The notes under the pieces: model-generated
Seen by the model: the letters and a program-made list of their open reading frames with translations, nothing else
Told to the model about the DNA's origin: nothing
The model's database searches: none
Shown here: piece by piece, positions 16,621 to 25,881 of the stretch
How positions within the stretch are numbered: the first letter of the stretch is position 1
How the letters are laid out: the number at the start of each line of letters is the position of its first letter
Assembly: GCA_905215855.1 (NCBI GenBank)
Contig: CAJMRT010000007.1
Coordinates: 1-63,051 of the forward strand
From: an uncultured bacterium
GTDB taxonomy: Bacteria; Bacillota; Clostridia; Oscillospirales; Acutalibacteraceae
DNA length: 63,051 bases
Reading direction: 5' to 3'
Translations under genes and position numbers: made by a program

Positions 16621-17805
16621 TTAATCAGAAAGGGATTTTTCAACATTTATTATCGGATAAAGCTTTTCGTCAATTGACTTGATTTTCTCGATTGCACTCT
16701 GTTTAATCTGTCTTTCTGTAAGGTCAAGTCCATACGGAATAACCATATCAAAGACAACATTTGTATGCGTACTGCCCTTTACAATTCTGAAATCGTGGAT
16801 TGAATACTCCGGATTAAGCTCACACAAGCCCTCCTCCACCTTCATTTTAAGTTCATTTGTGAACGCATCGTTTGAGGCAATCGGATCCATATGTATGGTT
16901 GCAAAACAGTTGTACCTGTTTTCAAGCTGTTTTTCCGTCAGGTCAATTGCGTCGTGAGCTTCAAGGATATCCTCGTCACACGGTACCTCTGCATGGAGTG
17001 AAATAAAGCATCTGCCCGGACCGTAATCATGAATAATCAAATCGTGGATACCCACAATCATATCATTTTTCAATACTGTTTCCTTGATTTCATCAACAAA
17101 TTCAGGGTCGGGCGCTTTGCCGAGGAGCGGAGAGAGGCTCTCTTTGAATGTGCTGACACCCGTAAAAAGTATGAACAGCGAAACACACACACCGAGCCAT
17201 CCGTCAATCTGAACTCCTGTTGAGGCAGAAATAAGCAATCCTATTATTACAACCGAGGTTGCAATGCAGTCGGTCAGCGAGTCAAGCGCCGCCGCCTTGA
17301 GTGCGGTTGAATTTATTTTTCTCGACAATCCCGAATTAAAAAAGTACATCCATAATTTTACGAAAATTGACGCAATCATTATTGCGAGTGAAAGCGTTGA
17401 AAATGCCGTTTTATCCTCGGGAGTAATTATCTTTTCTATCGAACTTTTTATAAGCTCAACACCCATTAAAAGGATTACAACGGAAATTCCCATTCCTGCC
17501 ACATACTCATACCGACCGTGACCGAACGGATGCTCTCGGTCGGCAGGACGGCTTGCAAGCTTAAATCCGAGAAATGTAACAACCGAACTGCCGGCATCCG
17601 AAAGGTTGTTGAGTGCGTCGGCAATGACGGAAACCGATGCCGAAACTATTCCCGCAAGCAATTTTCCTCCGAACAGAAACAGGTTCAGAATTATTCCGCA
17701 AATGCCCGAAAGGTTGCCATAGGCAGTTCTTACCTTAGGATTATCGCAATTATTGCTGTCTTTAACGAACAGCTTTACAAGTAATTTTGTCAAATAAAAC
17801 ACCAA
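16621..17805 (-). CDS. Cation diffusion facilitator (CDF) metal transporter
   Basis: Proton-driven exporter of divalent metals such as zinc, manganese or iron. The membrane domain has about six helices. It carries the first metal-site motif in ADALNNLSDAGSS (Asn/Asp instead of the zinc-type HxxxD), the loop HPFGHGRYEY, and the DxxxD site in ALDSLTD. The non-His first motif points to manganese or iron preference more than zinc, by family comparison. A soluble C-terminal domain (about 225-310) and a further ~80-residue extension bring it to 394 residues. It lies 11 bases after the YitT gene, so the two are probably one transcript. Confidence 0.9.
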   Translation of the reverse strand: MVFYLTKLLVKLFVKDSNNCDNPKVRTAYGNLSGICGIILNLFLFGGKLLAGIVSASVSVIADALNNLSDAGSSVVTFLGFKLASRPADREHPFGHGRYEYVAGMGISVVILLMGVELIKSSIEKIITPEDKTAFSTLSLAIMIASIFVKLWMYFFNSGLSRKINSTALKAAALDSLTDCIATSVVIIGLLISASTGVQIDGWLGVCVSLFILFTGVSTFKESLSPLLGKAPDPEFVDEIKETVLKNDMIVGIHDLIIHDYGPGRCFISLHAEVPCDEDILEAHDAIDLTEKQLENRYNCFATIHMDPIASNDAFTNELKMKVEEGLCELNPEYSIHDFRIVKGSTHTNVVFDMVIPYGLDLTERQIKQSAIEKIKSIDEKLYPIINVEKSLSD

Positions 17806-17816
17806 CTAAAATTTAT

Positions 17817-18713
17817 TTACAGCGAATCGTTTCGGCTGAAAACATCGGCAACCTCCGTAATTGAAATGTACGCTTTCCTGTCGATTTCACGCACAATTTC
17901 CTTCAGCTTGCCAATCTGGAAACGGTTGACAACAAAGTAAATCATCACCTTGTCCTTGCCTGAATATCCGCCCTGAGCCTGCATTACGGTAACACCGCTC
18001 TGGAACTCTTCCGAAAGTGCGTTGCAGATTTCATCGCAACGGCTTACAGACGCAATAATCGTTGCCGCCTTTGCCCTGTCAAAACCTTCAACAATGAAGT
18101 CAATCGTTTTAAGTGCGGCAAAATATGTAACAATCGAATAAAGCGGAAGAATCCAGCTTTGCAGAATGAAACCGCATACAACATAAAGTACGATATTGTA
18201 TGCCATAACGAATGAACCAACCGATACACCGATTTTCTTCGCAAAGATTACTGCCATAACCTCGATGCCGTCCATTGCACCGCCAAATTTGATTGCAAGA
18301 CCGCTGCCTATACCCGAAATCACACCGCCGAACACGGCACAAAGGAGCAAATCGGTTCCCGCAAGCGGAGACGCCATACTGACATCAACGGGCAAAACAT
18401 CGGTTATCAGCCATGAAACGAACGAATAAACTGCAACCGTATAAATTGCGTAAAATGTAAACTTCTTTCCCTGCTTTTTAAGTCCGAACAAAAACAGCGG
18501 CAGGTTAAAAATTATAAGAAAAAGTGAAAGCGACAGGCTTTCGGGTGTAAGTTGTGCGGCAAGCATAGCCGTACCTGAAATTCCGCTGTCGTAAAGGTTC
18601 ACGGGATTAAGAAATATTGTAATTCCAAACGCATTGATAATTCCGGCAATTGTGAGAAAAAGCATATTTTTGATTTTGATTGTTTTTCTCGCTCTTTGTA
18701 AAAGATTTTTCAT
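17817..18713 (-). CDS. YitT family membrane protein
   Basis: An integral membrane protein with about five to six helices and a cytosolic C-terminal DUF2179 domain (from about residue 215, containing GGYSGKDKVMIYFVVNRFQ). The transmembrane part shows NPVNLYDSGISGTA, typical of YitT. The open frame begins at a GTG far upstream; three ATGs follow AAAGGA, and the third has the best spacing. No transport substrate is established for the family. Its position ahead of a CDF metal exporter hints at ion or metal handling, but that is inference. Confidence 0.85.
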   Translation of the reverse strand: MKNLLQRARKTIKIKNMLFLTIAGIINAFGITIFLNPVNLYDSGISGTAMLAAQLTPESLSLSLFLIIFNLPLFLFGLKKQGKKFTFYAIYTVAVYSFVSWLITDVLPVDVSMASPLAGTDLLLCAVFGGVISGIGSGLAIKFGGAMDGIEVMAVIFAKKIGVSVGSFVMAYNIVLYVVCGFILQSWILPLYSIVTYFAALKTIDFIVEGFDRAKAATIIASVSRCDEICNALSEEFQSGVTVMQAQGGYSGKDKVMIYFVVNRFQIGKLKEIVREIDRKAYISITEVADVFSRNDSL

Positions 18714-18800
18714 TGTCATCATCCTTTGCAATAAATCTCCGTCCCCACCATTCACATAAGTACAGCCTAATTGTATCACAATAATGATATTTACGCAAGA

Positions 18801-18831
18801 AAAGCAAAAGGCACCGAAAAATCGGTGCCTT
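18801..18831 (-). terminator. Terminator of the EF-G-like gene
   Basis: Nine-pair stem AAGGCACCG with its complement, then TTGCTTTTC on the minus strand. Confidence 0.85.
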
Positions 18832-18845
18832 AATCAGCTTATTGA

Positions 18846-20918
18846 TTATTCCTGAGAGTCAGCCTTGGCTTTCTCAATAATTTTTTGAGCAACATTTGCA
18901 GGAGTATCCTCATAACGGACAAACGCAAATTCAAATGATCCTCTGCCTTGTGTTACCTGGCGAATGTAGGTTGCAAAGTCATCCATTTCTGCCATAGGAA
19001 CTTCCGCCTCAACAATCTGCGTGCCGTTTTCGCCCGGCTGCATACCGAGTACACGACCTCTACGCTTGTTGACCTCGCCCATTACATCACCCATATTTGC
19101 ATCCGGAACATTGGCTTTAAGGCTTCCGATTGGCTCAAGAAGCGTCGGAGAGGCATTCGGAATACCGTTCTTATAAGCAAGAGATGCCGCTGTCTTGAAT
19201 GACATCTCGGAGGAATCAACAGGATGATATGAACCGTCATAGAGAGTAGCCTTAATGCCTACCATCGGGTAACCGGCAAGAACGCCCTTCTTGATTGAAT
19301 CCTGAAGTCCCTTTTCAACAGCAGGGAAGAAATTTTTCGGAACTGCACCGCCGACAACTCTTTCGGCAAATACAAGACCGTCCGAATCACACGGCTCAAA
19401 TTCAATCCACACATCACCAAACTGACCGTGGCCGCCCGACTGCTTTTTATATCTGCCCTGTGCGGAAACCTTTTTGCGGATAGTTTCTCTGTATGCAATC
19501 TTCGGATTTTTGAGGACTGCGTCAACATTATACTTTGTTTTAAGTCTTGAAATTACAACATCAAGGTGCTGTTCACCGAGTCCCGAAAGGAGCATTTCAT
19601 GGGTTTCGTGGTTTGAAACGAGCTTGATTGTCGGATCTTCGTCCGCAAGCTTTGCAATACCCTGAGCAACCTTATCCTCGTCACCCTTCTTTGCGGGATA
19701 AACAGCCATTGTATATGATGATGACGGATAGTCGATTCCGTCAAGAACAACCTTTCTGAGAGGCGAACAGAGTGTGTCGCCTGTTTTTGTTGATGCAAGC
19801 TTCGGGATTGCGCCGATGTCGCCTGCACCGATGTACGGAACATCCGACTGCTTTTTACCGCTTACGGAAAGCACCTTTGTAATTCTCTCCTGTGCGCCTG
19901 TACGCATATTGATGAGAGGAGCGTCCGAGCTTACCTTGCCCGAAACAACCTTTACATATGAAAGTCTGCCGATGAACGGGTCTGCAACTGTCTTGAATAC
20001 AATTGCGGCAGCCGCACCGCCGTCATTAACCGAAACATCAACGGGTTCACCGTCAAGGTCAACACCGATTTCACCGCTCTTGTCAGCCGCTGACGGAGCA
20101 AGCCATGTAAGGCTGTTCAAAAGCTGATCAATTGCGAATGTATTATGAGCGTCACCGCAGAATACGGGGCAGATTGTGCCGTCCTTAACACCCTGACTTA
20201 CACCGAGAATGATTTCTTCGGGAGTAAACTCCTCACCCATAATAAACTTGTCAAGAAGTTCCTCGCTTGTTTCGGCAACAGCCTCCTTGATAGCCTCACG
20301 CAAGCCCTCAAGCCTGTCGCCCATATCAGGAAGCGCAGTCTGTTTTACACTACCGTCTGTGCCGTACTCATAAGCCTTGTAATCAAACAAATTAACATAA
20401 GTGTTTGCCTGACCGTCAACAATGTACGGAACAACAACAGGACAAACAGACGGACCGAATGTAGCCTTCAAGCTCTCGAATACACGATAGAAACGGGCGC
20501 TTTCGTCGCAAAGACCGTTTACAAAGAACACCTTTGTAAGCCCTGCCTTTGTTGCCGCCTCAACTGCTTTTTCGGTACCTACACAGACACCGTCCTTGCC
20601 CGAAACAACGACGAGCGCTGTGTCAGCCGCTCTCATGCCCTCTGCAACACCGCCTGCAAAATCAAAAAGGCCGGGGGTGTCGATTAGGTTGATTTTTGTA
20701 TTTTTCCATTCAATCGGTGCAACCGCCGTCATAATTGAAGTCTGTCTTTTGATCTCCTCGCTGTCAAAATCAAGGACTGTGTTGCCGTCTGCAACCTTAC
20801 CGAGTCTTTCGCTCATCTTTGAGAGATAGAGTATTGACTCCGCAACCGAGGTTTTGCCGCTGCCGCTGTGTCCTGCGAGGGCGATATTAAGAATTTTTTT
20901 AGCGTCGTATTGTTTCAA
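18846..20918 (-). CDS. EF-G-like translational GTPase with altered GTPase motifs
   Basis: All elongation factor G domains are present over 690 residues, including domain IV and V. However, key GTPase residues deviate. G1 is normal (AGHSGSGKT, residues 15-23). G3 reads DTPGLFDF, with Leu in place of the catalytic His of DTPGHVDF. G4 reads VNGLCDE instead of NKxD. This is the divergent EF-G paralogue group of Firmicutes, not the main fusA product, whose usual rpsL-rpsG-tuf neighbours are absent. The TTG start lies after AAAGGGG and gives the right N-terminus; the frame opens 72 bases further upstream. A role in ribosome recycling, rescue or stress is possible but unproven. Confidence 0.85.
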   Translation of the reverse strand: MKQYDAKKILNIALAGHSGSGKTSVAESILYLSKMSERLGKVADGNTVLDFDSEEIKRQTSIMTAVAPIEWKNTKINLIDTPGLFDFAGGVAEGMRAADTALVVVSGKDGVCVGTEKAVEAATKAGLTKVFFVNGLCDESARFYRVFESLKATFGPSVCPVVVPYIVDGQANTYVNLFDYKAYEYGTDGSVKQTALPDMGDRLEGLREAIKEAVAETSEELLDKFIMGEEFTPEEIILGVSQGVKDGTICPVFCGDAHNTFAIDQLLNSLTWLAPSAADKSGEIGVDLDGEPVDVSVNDGGAAAAIVFKTVADPFIGRLSYVKVVSGKVSSDAPLINMRTGAQERITKVLSVSGKKQSDVPYIGAGDIGAIPKLASTKTGDTLCSPLRKVVLDGIDYPSSSYTMAVYPAKKGDEDKVAQGIAKLADEDPTIKLVSNHETHEMLLSGLGEQHLDVVISRLKTKYNVDAVLKNPKIAYRETIRKKVSAQGRYKKQSGGHGQFGDVWIEFEPCDSDGLVFAERVVGGAVPKNFFPAVEKGLQDSIKKGVLAGYPMVGIKATLYDGSYHPVDSSEMSFKTAASLAYKNGIPNASPTLLEPIGSLKANVPDANMGDVMGEVNKRRGRVLGMQPGENGTQIVEAEVPMAEMDDFATYIRQVTQGRGSFEFAFVRYEDTPANVAQKIIEKAKADSQE

Positions 20919-21054
20919 AAGTGAAATCCCCTTTCGTAAAATTTCTATTCTAATCAAGCTTATTTCGACAAAATTAAACAATAGTGTCAATTAATACGGA
21001 ATTATTATAGCATATTTGTATAAAATAAACAACCGAATTATGGCAAAATAAAAA

Positions 21055-21092
21055 AATTCACCCTTTGCCCAAATGGACAAGGGATGAATTGT
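21055..21092. other. Imperfect hairpin upstream of the EF-G-like gene
   Basis: ATTCACCCTTTGCCCA pairs with TGGACAAGGGATGAAT with a few mismatches. There is no T-run. It lies between the terminator of ilvD and the EF-G-like leader; its role is unknown. Confidence 0.4.
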
Positions 21093-21184
21093 GCAACTTG
21101 CTTTTTTATTTTATGTTAAGCTGAAAAATATACAGATTTTTGCAAGGTCAATTGTGCATTTTAACGATTGGGTTTCCTAAAAAA

Positions 21185-21226
21185 ACAATTTTTGACAAAA
21201 GGAAAGGCTCTCAAAACGAGAGCCTT
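21185..21226 (-). terminator. Terminator of ilvD
   Basis: Nine-pair stem (AAGGCTCTC and complement) with a five-base loop, then TTCCTTTTG on the minus strand. Confidence 0.8.
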
Positions 21227-21236
21227 GAAAACTTGA

Positions 21237-22895
21237 TTATTCGAGAACCGCACCCTGTGCGCCTGATGTAACAAGCTTTGCATAACGAGCAAGGTAGCCT
21301 GTTGTAATCTTGGGCTGACGGGGCTTCCATTCTGCCTTACGCTTTGCAAGCTCTTCGTCAGAAACGAGGAGATTGATTGTGTTTGCAGGAATGTCGATTT
21401 CAATCATATCGCCCTCTTCAACAAGTGCAATCGGACCGCCGACTGCTGCCTCGGGAGATACATGACCGATAGCCGCACCTCTTGTTGCGCCTGAGAAACG
21501 ACCGTCTGTGATAAGAGCAACACAGTTGCCGAGACCGCTGCCCATAATAGCGGAAGTCGGGTTGAGCATTTCTCTCATGCCCGGACCGCCCTTAGGACCT
21601 TCGTATCTGATAACAACAACCTCACCGGGATTGATTTTGCCGTCATAAATTGCACTGAGAGCGTCTTCTTCGCAGTCAAACACTCTTGCTGCACCCTTGT
21701 GGTGCATCATTTCCTCTGCAACGGCACTTCTCTTAACAACAGAACCGTCAGGAGCAAGGTTACCCTTGAGAACAGCAATACCGCCTGTCTTGCTGTATGG
21801 ATTTGTAACAGGGCGAATGATGTCCGTGTCCTTGATTTCACAACCCTTAATGTTCTCGCCTACAGTCTTGCCTGTTGCCGTGATAAGGTCTGTGTCAAGA
21901 AGTCCAACCTTTGTAAGCTCGTTCATTACGGCATAAACACCGCCTGCCTCGTTGAGATCCTCCATATATGTGTGACCTGCAGGAGCAAGGTGACAAAGGT
22001 TAGGAGTCTTTTTGCTGATTTCATTGGCAATGTCAAGGTTAAGCTTAACACCTGCCTCTTTTGCGATTGCAGGAAGGTGGAGCATTGTATTTGTTGAACA
22101 GCCGAGAGCCATATCAACAGTCAGAGCATTCATAAATGCTTTTTCTGTGAGAATGTCACGAGGACGGATATCCTTTTCAAGAAGTTCCATAACCTTCATG
22201 CCGGCGTGCTTTGCAAGCTTGATTCTGTCTGAGTAAACAGCAGGAATTGTGCCGTTACCCTGAAGTCCCATACCGATTGCCTCGGTAAGACAGTTCATAC
22301 TGTTGGCGGTGTACATACCCGAACATGAACCGCATGACGGACAAGCCTTGTTTTCAAACTCGGCAAGCTCTTCGGCAGTAATCTTGTTTGCCGTGTAAGC
22401 GCCGACTGCCTCAAACATACTCGAAAGACTTGTCTTTTTGCCCTTAACATGACCTGCAAGCATAGGGCCGCCGCTTACGAAAACTGTCGGAACATTAATT
22501 CTTGCGGCAGCCATAAGCATACCCGGAACATTCTTGTCGCAGTTAGGAACCATTACAAGTGCGTCAAACGCATGAGCCTTTGCCATAGCCTCTGTTGAGT
22601 CTGCGATAAGCTCACGGGTTACGAGAGAATACTTCATTCCCTCATGTCCCATGGCAATACCGTCACAAACAGCGATTGCAGGGAATACAATCGGAACTCC
22701 GCCTGCTAGAGCAACACCCTGCTTTACGGCGTCAACAATCTTATCTATATTCATATGTCCCGGAACGATATCGTTCTTGGAACTTACAATACCGATAAAA
22801 GGTTTCTTAATTTCTTCTTCGGTAAGACCGAGAGCATTCAAAAGCGAACGCTGAGGTGCGGTACTTACGCCGTCCTTTATAACTGAACTTTTCAT
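21237..22895 (-). CDS. ilvD: Dihydroxy-acid dehydratase
   Basis: Fe-S enzyme that dehydrates dihydroxy acids to the keto acids leading to valine, isoleucine and leucine. Cluster ligands are visible in NCDKNVPG, in CPSCGSCSGMYTANSMNC, and the signature CSTNTMLHLPA follows. The C-terminal region has GRFSGATRG. Length is 552 aa. The frame is open for another 135 bases upstream, but that stretch holds the promoter; the ATG follows GAAAGGG. No other branched-chain genes are next to it and I see no T-box in the 110-base leader. Confidence 0.97.
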   Translation of the reverse strand: MKSSVIKDGVSTAPQRSLLNALGLTEEEIKKPFIGIVSSKNDIVPGHMNIDKIVDAVKQGVALAGGVPIVFPAIAVCDGIAMGHEGMKYSLVTRELIADSTEAMAKAHAFDALVMVPNCDKNVPGMLMAAARINVPTVFVSGGPMLAGHVKGKKTSLSSMFEAVGAYTANKITAEELAEFENKACPSCGSCSGMYTANSMNCLTEAIGMGLQGNGTIPAVYSDRIKLAKHAGMKVMELLEKDIRPRDILTEKAFMNALTVDMALGCSTNTMLHLPAIAKEAGVKLNLDIANEISKKTPNLCHLAPAGHTYMEDLNEAGGVYAVMNELTKVGLLDTDLITATGKTVGENIKGCEIKDTDIIRPVTNPYSKTGGIAVLKGNLAPDGSVVKRSAVAEEMMHHKGAARVFDCEEDALSAIYDGKINPGEVVVIRYEGPKGGPGMREMLNPTSAIMGSGLGNCVALITDGRFSGATRGAAIGHVSPEAAVGGPIALVEEGDMIEIDIPANTINLLVSDEELAKRKAEWKPRQPKITTGYLARYAKLVTSGAQGAVLE

Positions 22896-23001
22896 TGTAA
22901 ACACCCTTTCCATAATTATCAAATCGGAACAAAATTCACATAAAAGTCCTTCAATTGTTCCATAATAAAACACAGTGAAAATTTCTGTATTATTAGTTTT
23001 A

Positions 23002-23030
23002 ATTTTAGCACATTGGCTGTTCAAAATCAA
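23002..23030 (-). promoter_or_regulatory. Promoter of ilvD
   Basis: On the minus strand TTGATT and TAAAAT are separated by 17 bases, about 105 bases before the start codon. Confidence 0.6.
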
Positions 23031-23067
23031 GTAGAGAACCTATATTGCCAAAATCATTTATTGCGGC

Positions 23068-23664
23068 TCAATCGTTGATTATTCTGCCCTTTTCAACATT
23101 GGGCATAATAAAGTTATCCCTTGAATATTCCCACAGCTTTTTTGAGCCGTCGGCGGTGTTTTTGTTACGATTAAGAATACTGTGCAGGTGAACAATATGC
23201 TCTACCCACGCCTTGCCGTCGGTTGCGTCATTGAGCATTGCGGGCTGAATGTTATCCATTGTGTGAGCAAACTTTGCTTCGGCAGTTTCACCGCTTTCAA
23301 ATTCAAGCCACAGATTCATCATCTTTTCGCCCTGATCTTCCGGAAGAAGTCCGAAAATTCTTTTTGCGGCTTTCATTTCACGCTCTGCCTGAGTTTTCTT
23401 AGCCTCTTCATCGTAGGCATATGTATCTCCTGCGTCAATCTCGACAATATCGTGAATCAGGAGCATTGTCATTGTTTTAAGCACATCAATTTCCGAATTT
23501 GCATATTCGGAAAGCATAACGGTCATTATCGCCATATGCCATGCGTGCTCGGCATCGTTTTCCTTTTTCCGAGCATCGGAAAGGTAGGTCTGACGGGTAA
23601 TGAATTTTTCTTTATCAATTTCCTTTATAAAATCAAATTGCTTTTCAATTCTTGATTTCTCCAT
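23068..23664 (-). CDS. HD-domain hydrolase (YfbR-like)
   Basis: Metal-dependent phosphohydrolase of the HD superfamily. His and the HD pair are seen in NDAEHAWHMA and LLIHDIVEIDAGD, with a further Asp in HTMDNIQP, matching the YfbR/HDDC2-type 5'-deoxynucleotidase fold. The 198-residue length also fits. The ribosome site is AGAGGGA. It is separated by a terminator from the upstream AGCS gene and probably has its own promoter. Substrate (deoxynucleoside monophosphates) is by family analogy. Confidence 0.83.
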   Translation of the reverse strand: MEKSRIEKQFDFIKEIDKEKFITRQTYLSDARKKENDAEHAWHMAIMTVMLSEYANSEIDVLKTMTMLLIHDIVEIDAGDTYAYDEEAKKTQAEREMKAAKRIFGLLPEDQGEKMMNLWLEFESGETAEAKFAHTMDNIQPAMLNDATDGKAWVEHIVHLHSILNRNKNTADGSKKLWEYSRDNFIMPNVEKGRIIND

Positions 23665-23684
23665 AATGTTCCCTCTTAAAATTC

Positions 23685-23713
23685 AGGCCTGCACACGGGC
23701 ATAGTGCAGGCCT
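23685..23713 (-). terminator. Terminator of the AGCS gene
   Basis: Ten-pair perfect stem AGGCCTGCAC with a nine-base loop, followed by GAATTTTAAG on the minus strand. Confidence 0.75.
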
Positions 23714-23720
23714 TATGTGA

Positions 23721-25148
23721 TTATTTATTTACTACAGGAATTTTGGTTTTATCGTATTCATCCAGTCTGTTGCCGTAAAGGTAATAGTTAGTTTCTTTTA
23801 CAACAACAGGCGAAAGCACAACTACGGCAATAAGGTTGGGAATTGACATAAGTGCGTTGAAGATGTCAGCCATTGTCCAAACAAGGTCGAGCTTGATAAC
23901 AGGACCGATGAGAAGAATAAATACAAAAATCAGCTTGTAAGGAATCATACCGCATCTGCCGAAAAGATATTCAACACAGCGTTCACCGTAGTATGACCAG
24001 CCGAGGATTGTTGAATATGCAAAAGCGGCAATACCGATAACAAGAATCGGTGTGCCGATTACGGGAATCTGCTGAAAGGCTTTGTATGTAAGGTCGCCGC
24101 CGTCGGAAACATCAATTGCAGGATTTTTGATAATTGAGCTTACAAGCACAAGACCTGTCATAAGACAAACAACAACCGTGTCCCAAAAAGTACCCGTTGA
24201 AGAAATCATAGCCTGACGAACAGGGTTTCTTGTCTGAGCGGCAGAGGCAACTATCGGAGCAGAACCCATACCGGATTCGTTACTGAAAAGACCTCTTGCA
24301 ATACCGTAACGAGCGGCAAGCATAAGGCTTGAACCGAGAAAACCGCCTGCAACGGACTTGAGAGAAAATGCGTCCTGAAAAATCATTTCAAATGTCTTGC
24401 CGAGAACATCAAAGTTCATGCCGAGGATAATAAGACAGCCGAGAACATAGAAAACAGCCATAAACGGCACAAGGAGTTCGCAAACTCTTGAAATCGACTT
24501 GATGCCTCCGAAGATTACAACGGCTGTAATTGCGGCAACAAGAACACCTACAATAATCGAAATAACCGAAGCGTCCTGACCGAAAAGATTCACCGTACCA
24601 AGATCAAAGGTGTTGTTCATAATGTTTGAAATCGCATTAACCTGAACACCCGAACCGATGCCGAAAGATGCGAGCAATGCAAAAAGTGCAAAAAGAACGG
24701 CGAGAATTTTGCCGAGAGTCTTAAACTTAAATCCTCTTTCAAGGGCATACATGGCACCGCCGAGCATTCTGCCGTCAGAAGTCTTTACACGATACTTTAC
24801 ACCGATGAGTGACTCGGAATACTTTGTTGCGATACCGAAAACACCGGTGAGCCAGCACCAGAACACCGCACCGGGTCCGCCGAGTGCAATCGCAGTACCT
24901 ACGCCTATGATATTACCCGTGCCGATTGTTGAGGCAAGTGCTGTTGCAAGAGCCTGAAACGGGCTGATATCACCGTCTGAATCGGGATCCTTGGTCACCG
25001 AAAGTTTGATTGCCTTAAAAGTTTTTCTCTGTACAAATTTTGTGCGAATTGTGAGGAAAATGTGAGTTCCGAGAAGAAGGATAATCATAAACCAACCCCA
25101 CAGGAAGTCGTTGAAGCTATTCATCACAGCTGAAATCGCATCCCACAT
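23721..25148 (-). CDS. Alanine/glycine:cation symporter (AGCS family)
   Basis: Sodium- or proton-coupled uptake of alanine or glycine through about eleven membrane helices. Family motifs include ATALASTIGTGNIIGVGTAIALGGPGAVFW near residue 70-100 and GLFSNESGMGSAP (substrate/ion site) near residue 290. Length is 475 aa. It starts at an ATG after AAGGAGG and has its own promoter and terminator, so it is monocistronic. No glycine riboswitch is visible in the short leader. Confidence 0.93.
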   Translation of the reverse strand: MWDAISAVMNSFNDFLWGWFMIILLLGTHIFLTIRTKFVQRKTFKAIKLSVTKDPDSDGDISPFQALATALASTIGTGNIIGVGTAIALGGPGAVFWCWLTGVFGIATKYSESLIGVKYRVKTSDGRMLGGAMYALERGFKFKTLGKILAVLFALFALLASFGIGSGVQVNAISNIMNNTFDLGTVNLFGQDASVISIIVGVLVAAITAVVIFGGIKSISRVCELLVPFMAVFYVLGCLIILGMNFDVLGKTFEMIFQDAFSLKSVAGGFLGSSLMLAARYGIARGLFSNESGMGSAPIVASAAQTRNPVRQAMISSTGTFWDTVVVCLMTGLVLVSSIIKNPAIDVSDGGDLTYKAFQQIPVIGTPILVIGIAAFAYSTILGWSYYGERCVEYLFGRCGMIPYKLIFVFILLIGPVIKLDLVWTMADIFNALMSIPNLIAVVVLSPVVVKETNYYLYGNRLDEYDKTKIPVVNK

Positions 25149-25168
25149 ATTGTACGCCTCCTTGTTTT

Positions 25169-25197
25169 AGTATAAACCTACCCTGTTTAATATACAA
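25169..25197 (-). promoter_or_regulatory. Promoter of the AGCS gene
   Basis: TTGTAT and TATACT with a 17-base spacer on the minus strand, about 20 bases before the ribosome site. Confidence 0.65.
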
Positions 25198-25230
25198 AAG
25201 CAAAGCCTGCTTTATGTCCGTTAATGTTTT

Positions 25231-25881
25231 TTACAAAAATCGTTTTACATCAATAAGGTTGTCTGCAACTCCGTAAAGAAGGGGAATTGCCTCTGCACTC
25301 GGACGGTCAAGGTCGGGAACCATAACCGTTTTACACCCTGCTGAGCTTGCCGACTTTATGCCGTTGAGCGAGTCCTCAAGTGCAATGCAGTTTTCGGGAG
25401 CAAGTCCGAGTTTTTCTGCGGCATAAAGATAAATGTCGGGTTCGGGCTTTCCTTTTGCAACCATTGACGCACAAACTATTTCGTCAAAATAATCGTAAAG
25501 ACCGAGAGCCGAAAGATATTTTTTCGTTCTCTCCGGAGCGGTTGCGGTTGCAAGGGCAACCCTGTAGCCGTTCTGCTTTAAAAAGCCGAGAAATTCAGCA
25601 GCACCGGGCTTTGATTCAATGCCGTTTTCCGAGATGAACTTATCCATAAGCTCAATTCTTTTATCGTGAACCTTGCAATAGTCAAAATCCTCTCCGAAAA
25701 AGCCCTTTAATTTTGCAATTGCAAACGGGCGAGCCATTGAGCGAATACTGAGTGCGTGATGCGTTTCCATAGGATAGCCGTAAAAATTTGCCGCCTCACA
25801 CCAAAAACGGACATACAGCTTTTCTGTGTCAAGAATGACACCGTCCATGTCGGAAATAATACCTTTTATATCAGGATTCAT
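25231..25881 (-). CDS. HAD-family phosphatase/phosphomutase
   Basis: Haloacid dehalogenase fold with the nucleophile motif SDMDGVILDTE (residues 10-20). Motif II is ATATA, motif III is GKPEPDIY with its Lys, and motif IV is ALEDSLNGIKSA. The helical cap lies between residues 17 and 90, as in beta-phosphoglucomutase-like enzymes. It overlaps the upstream DMT transporter gene by four bases (ATGA) behind GGGAGGT, so the two are cotranslated. It could dephosphorylate a sugar phosphate or nucleotide; the partner transporter may carry the product. Confidence 0.88.
   Translation of the reverse strand: MNPDIKGIISDMDGVILDTEKLYVRFWCEAANFYGYPMETHHALSIRSMARPFAIAKLKGFFGEDFDYCKVHDKRIELMDKFISENGIESKPGAAEFLGFLKQNGYRVALATATAPERTKKYLSALGLYDYFDEIVCASMVAKGKPEPDIYLYAAEKLGLAPENCIALEDSLNGIKSASSAGCKTVMVPDLDRPSAEAIPLLYGVADNLIDVKRFL

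Noticed and set aside
20145..20687. Plus-strand frame of 180 codons over the EF-G-like gene
   Set aside because: Antisense shadow of a conserved gene, no start signal.
22896..23000. T-box or leader attenuator before ilvD
   Set aside because: No T-box motif, no terminator/antiterminator pair and no leader peptide rich in Ile, Leu or Val.
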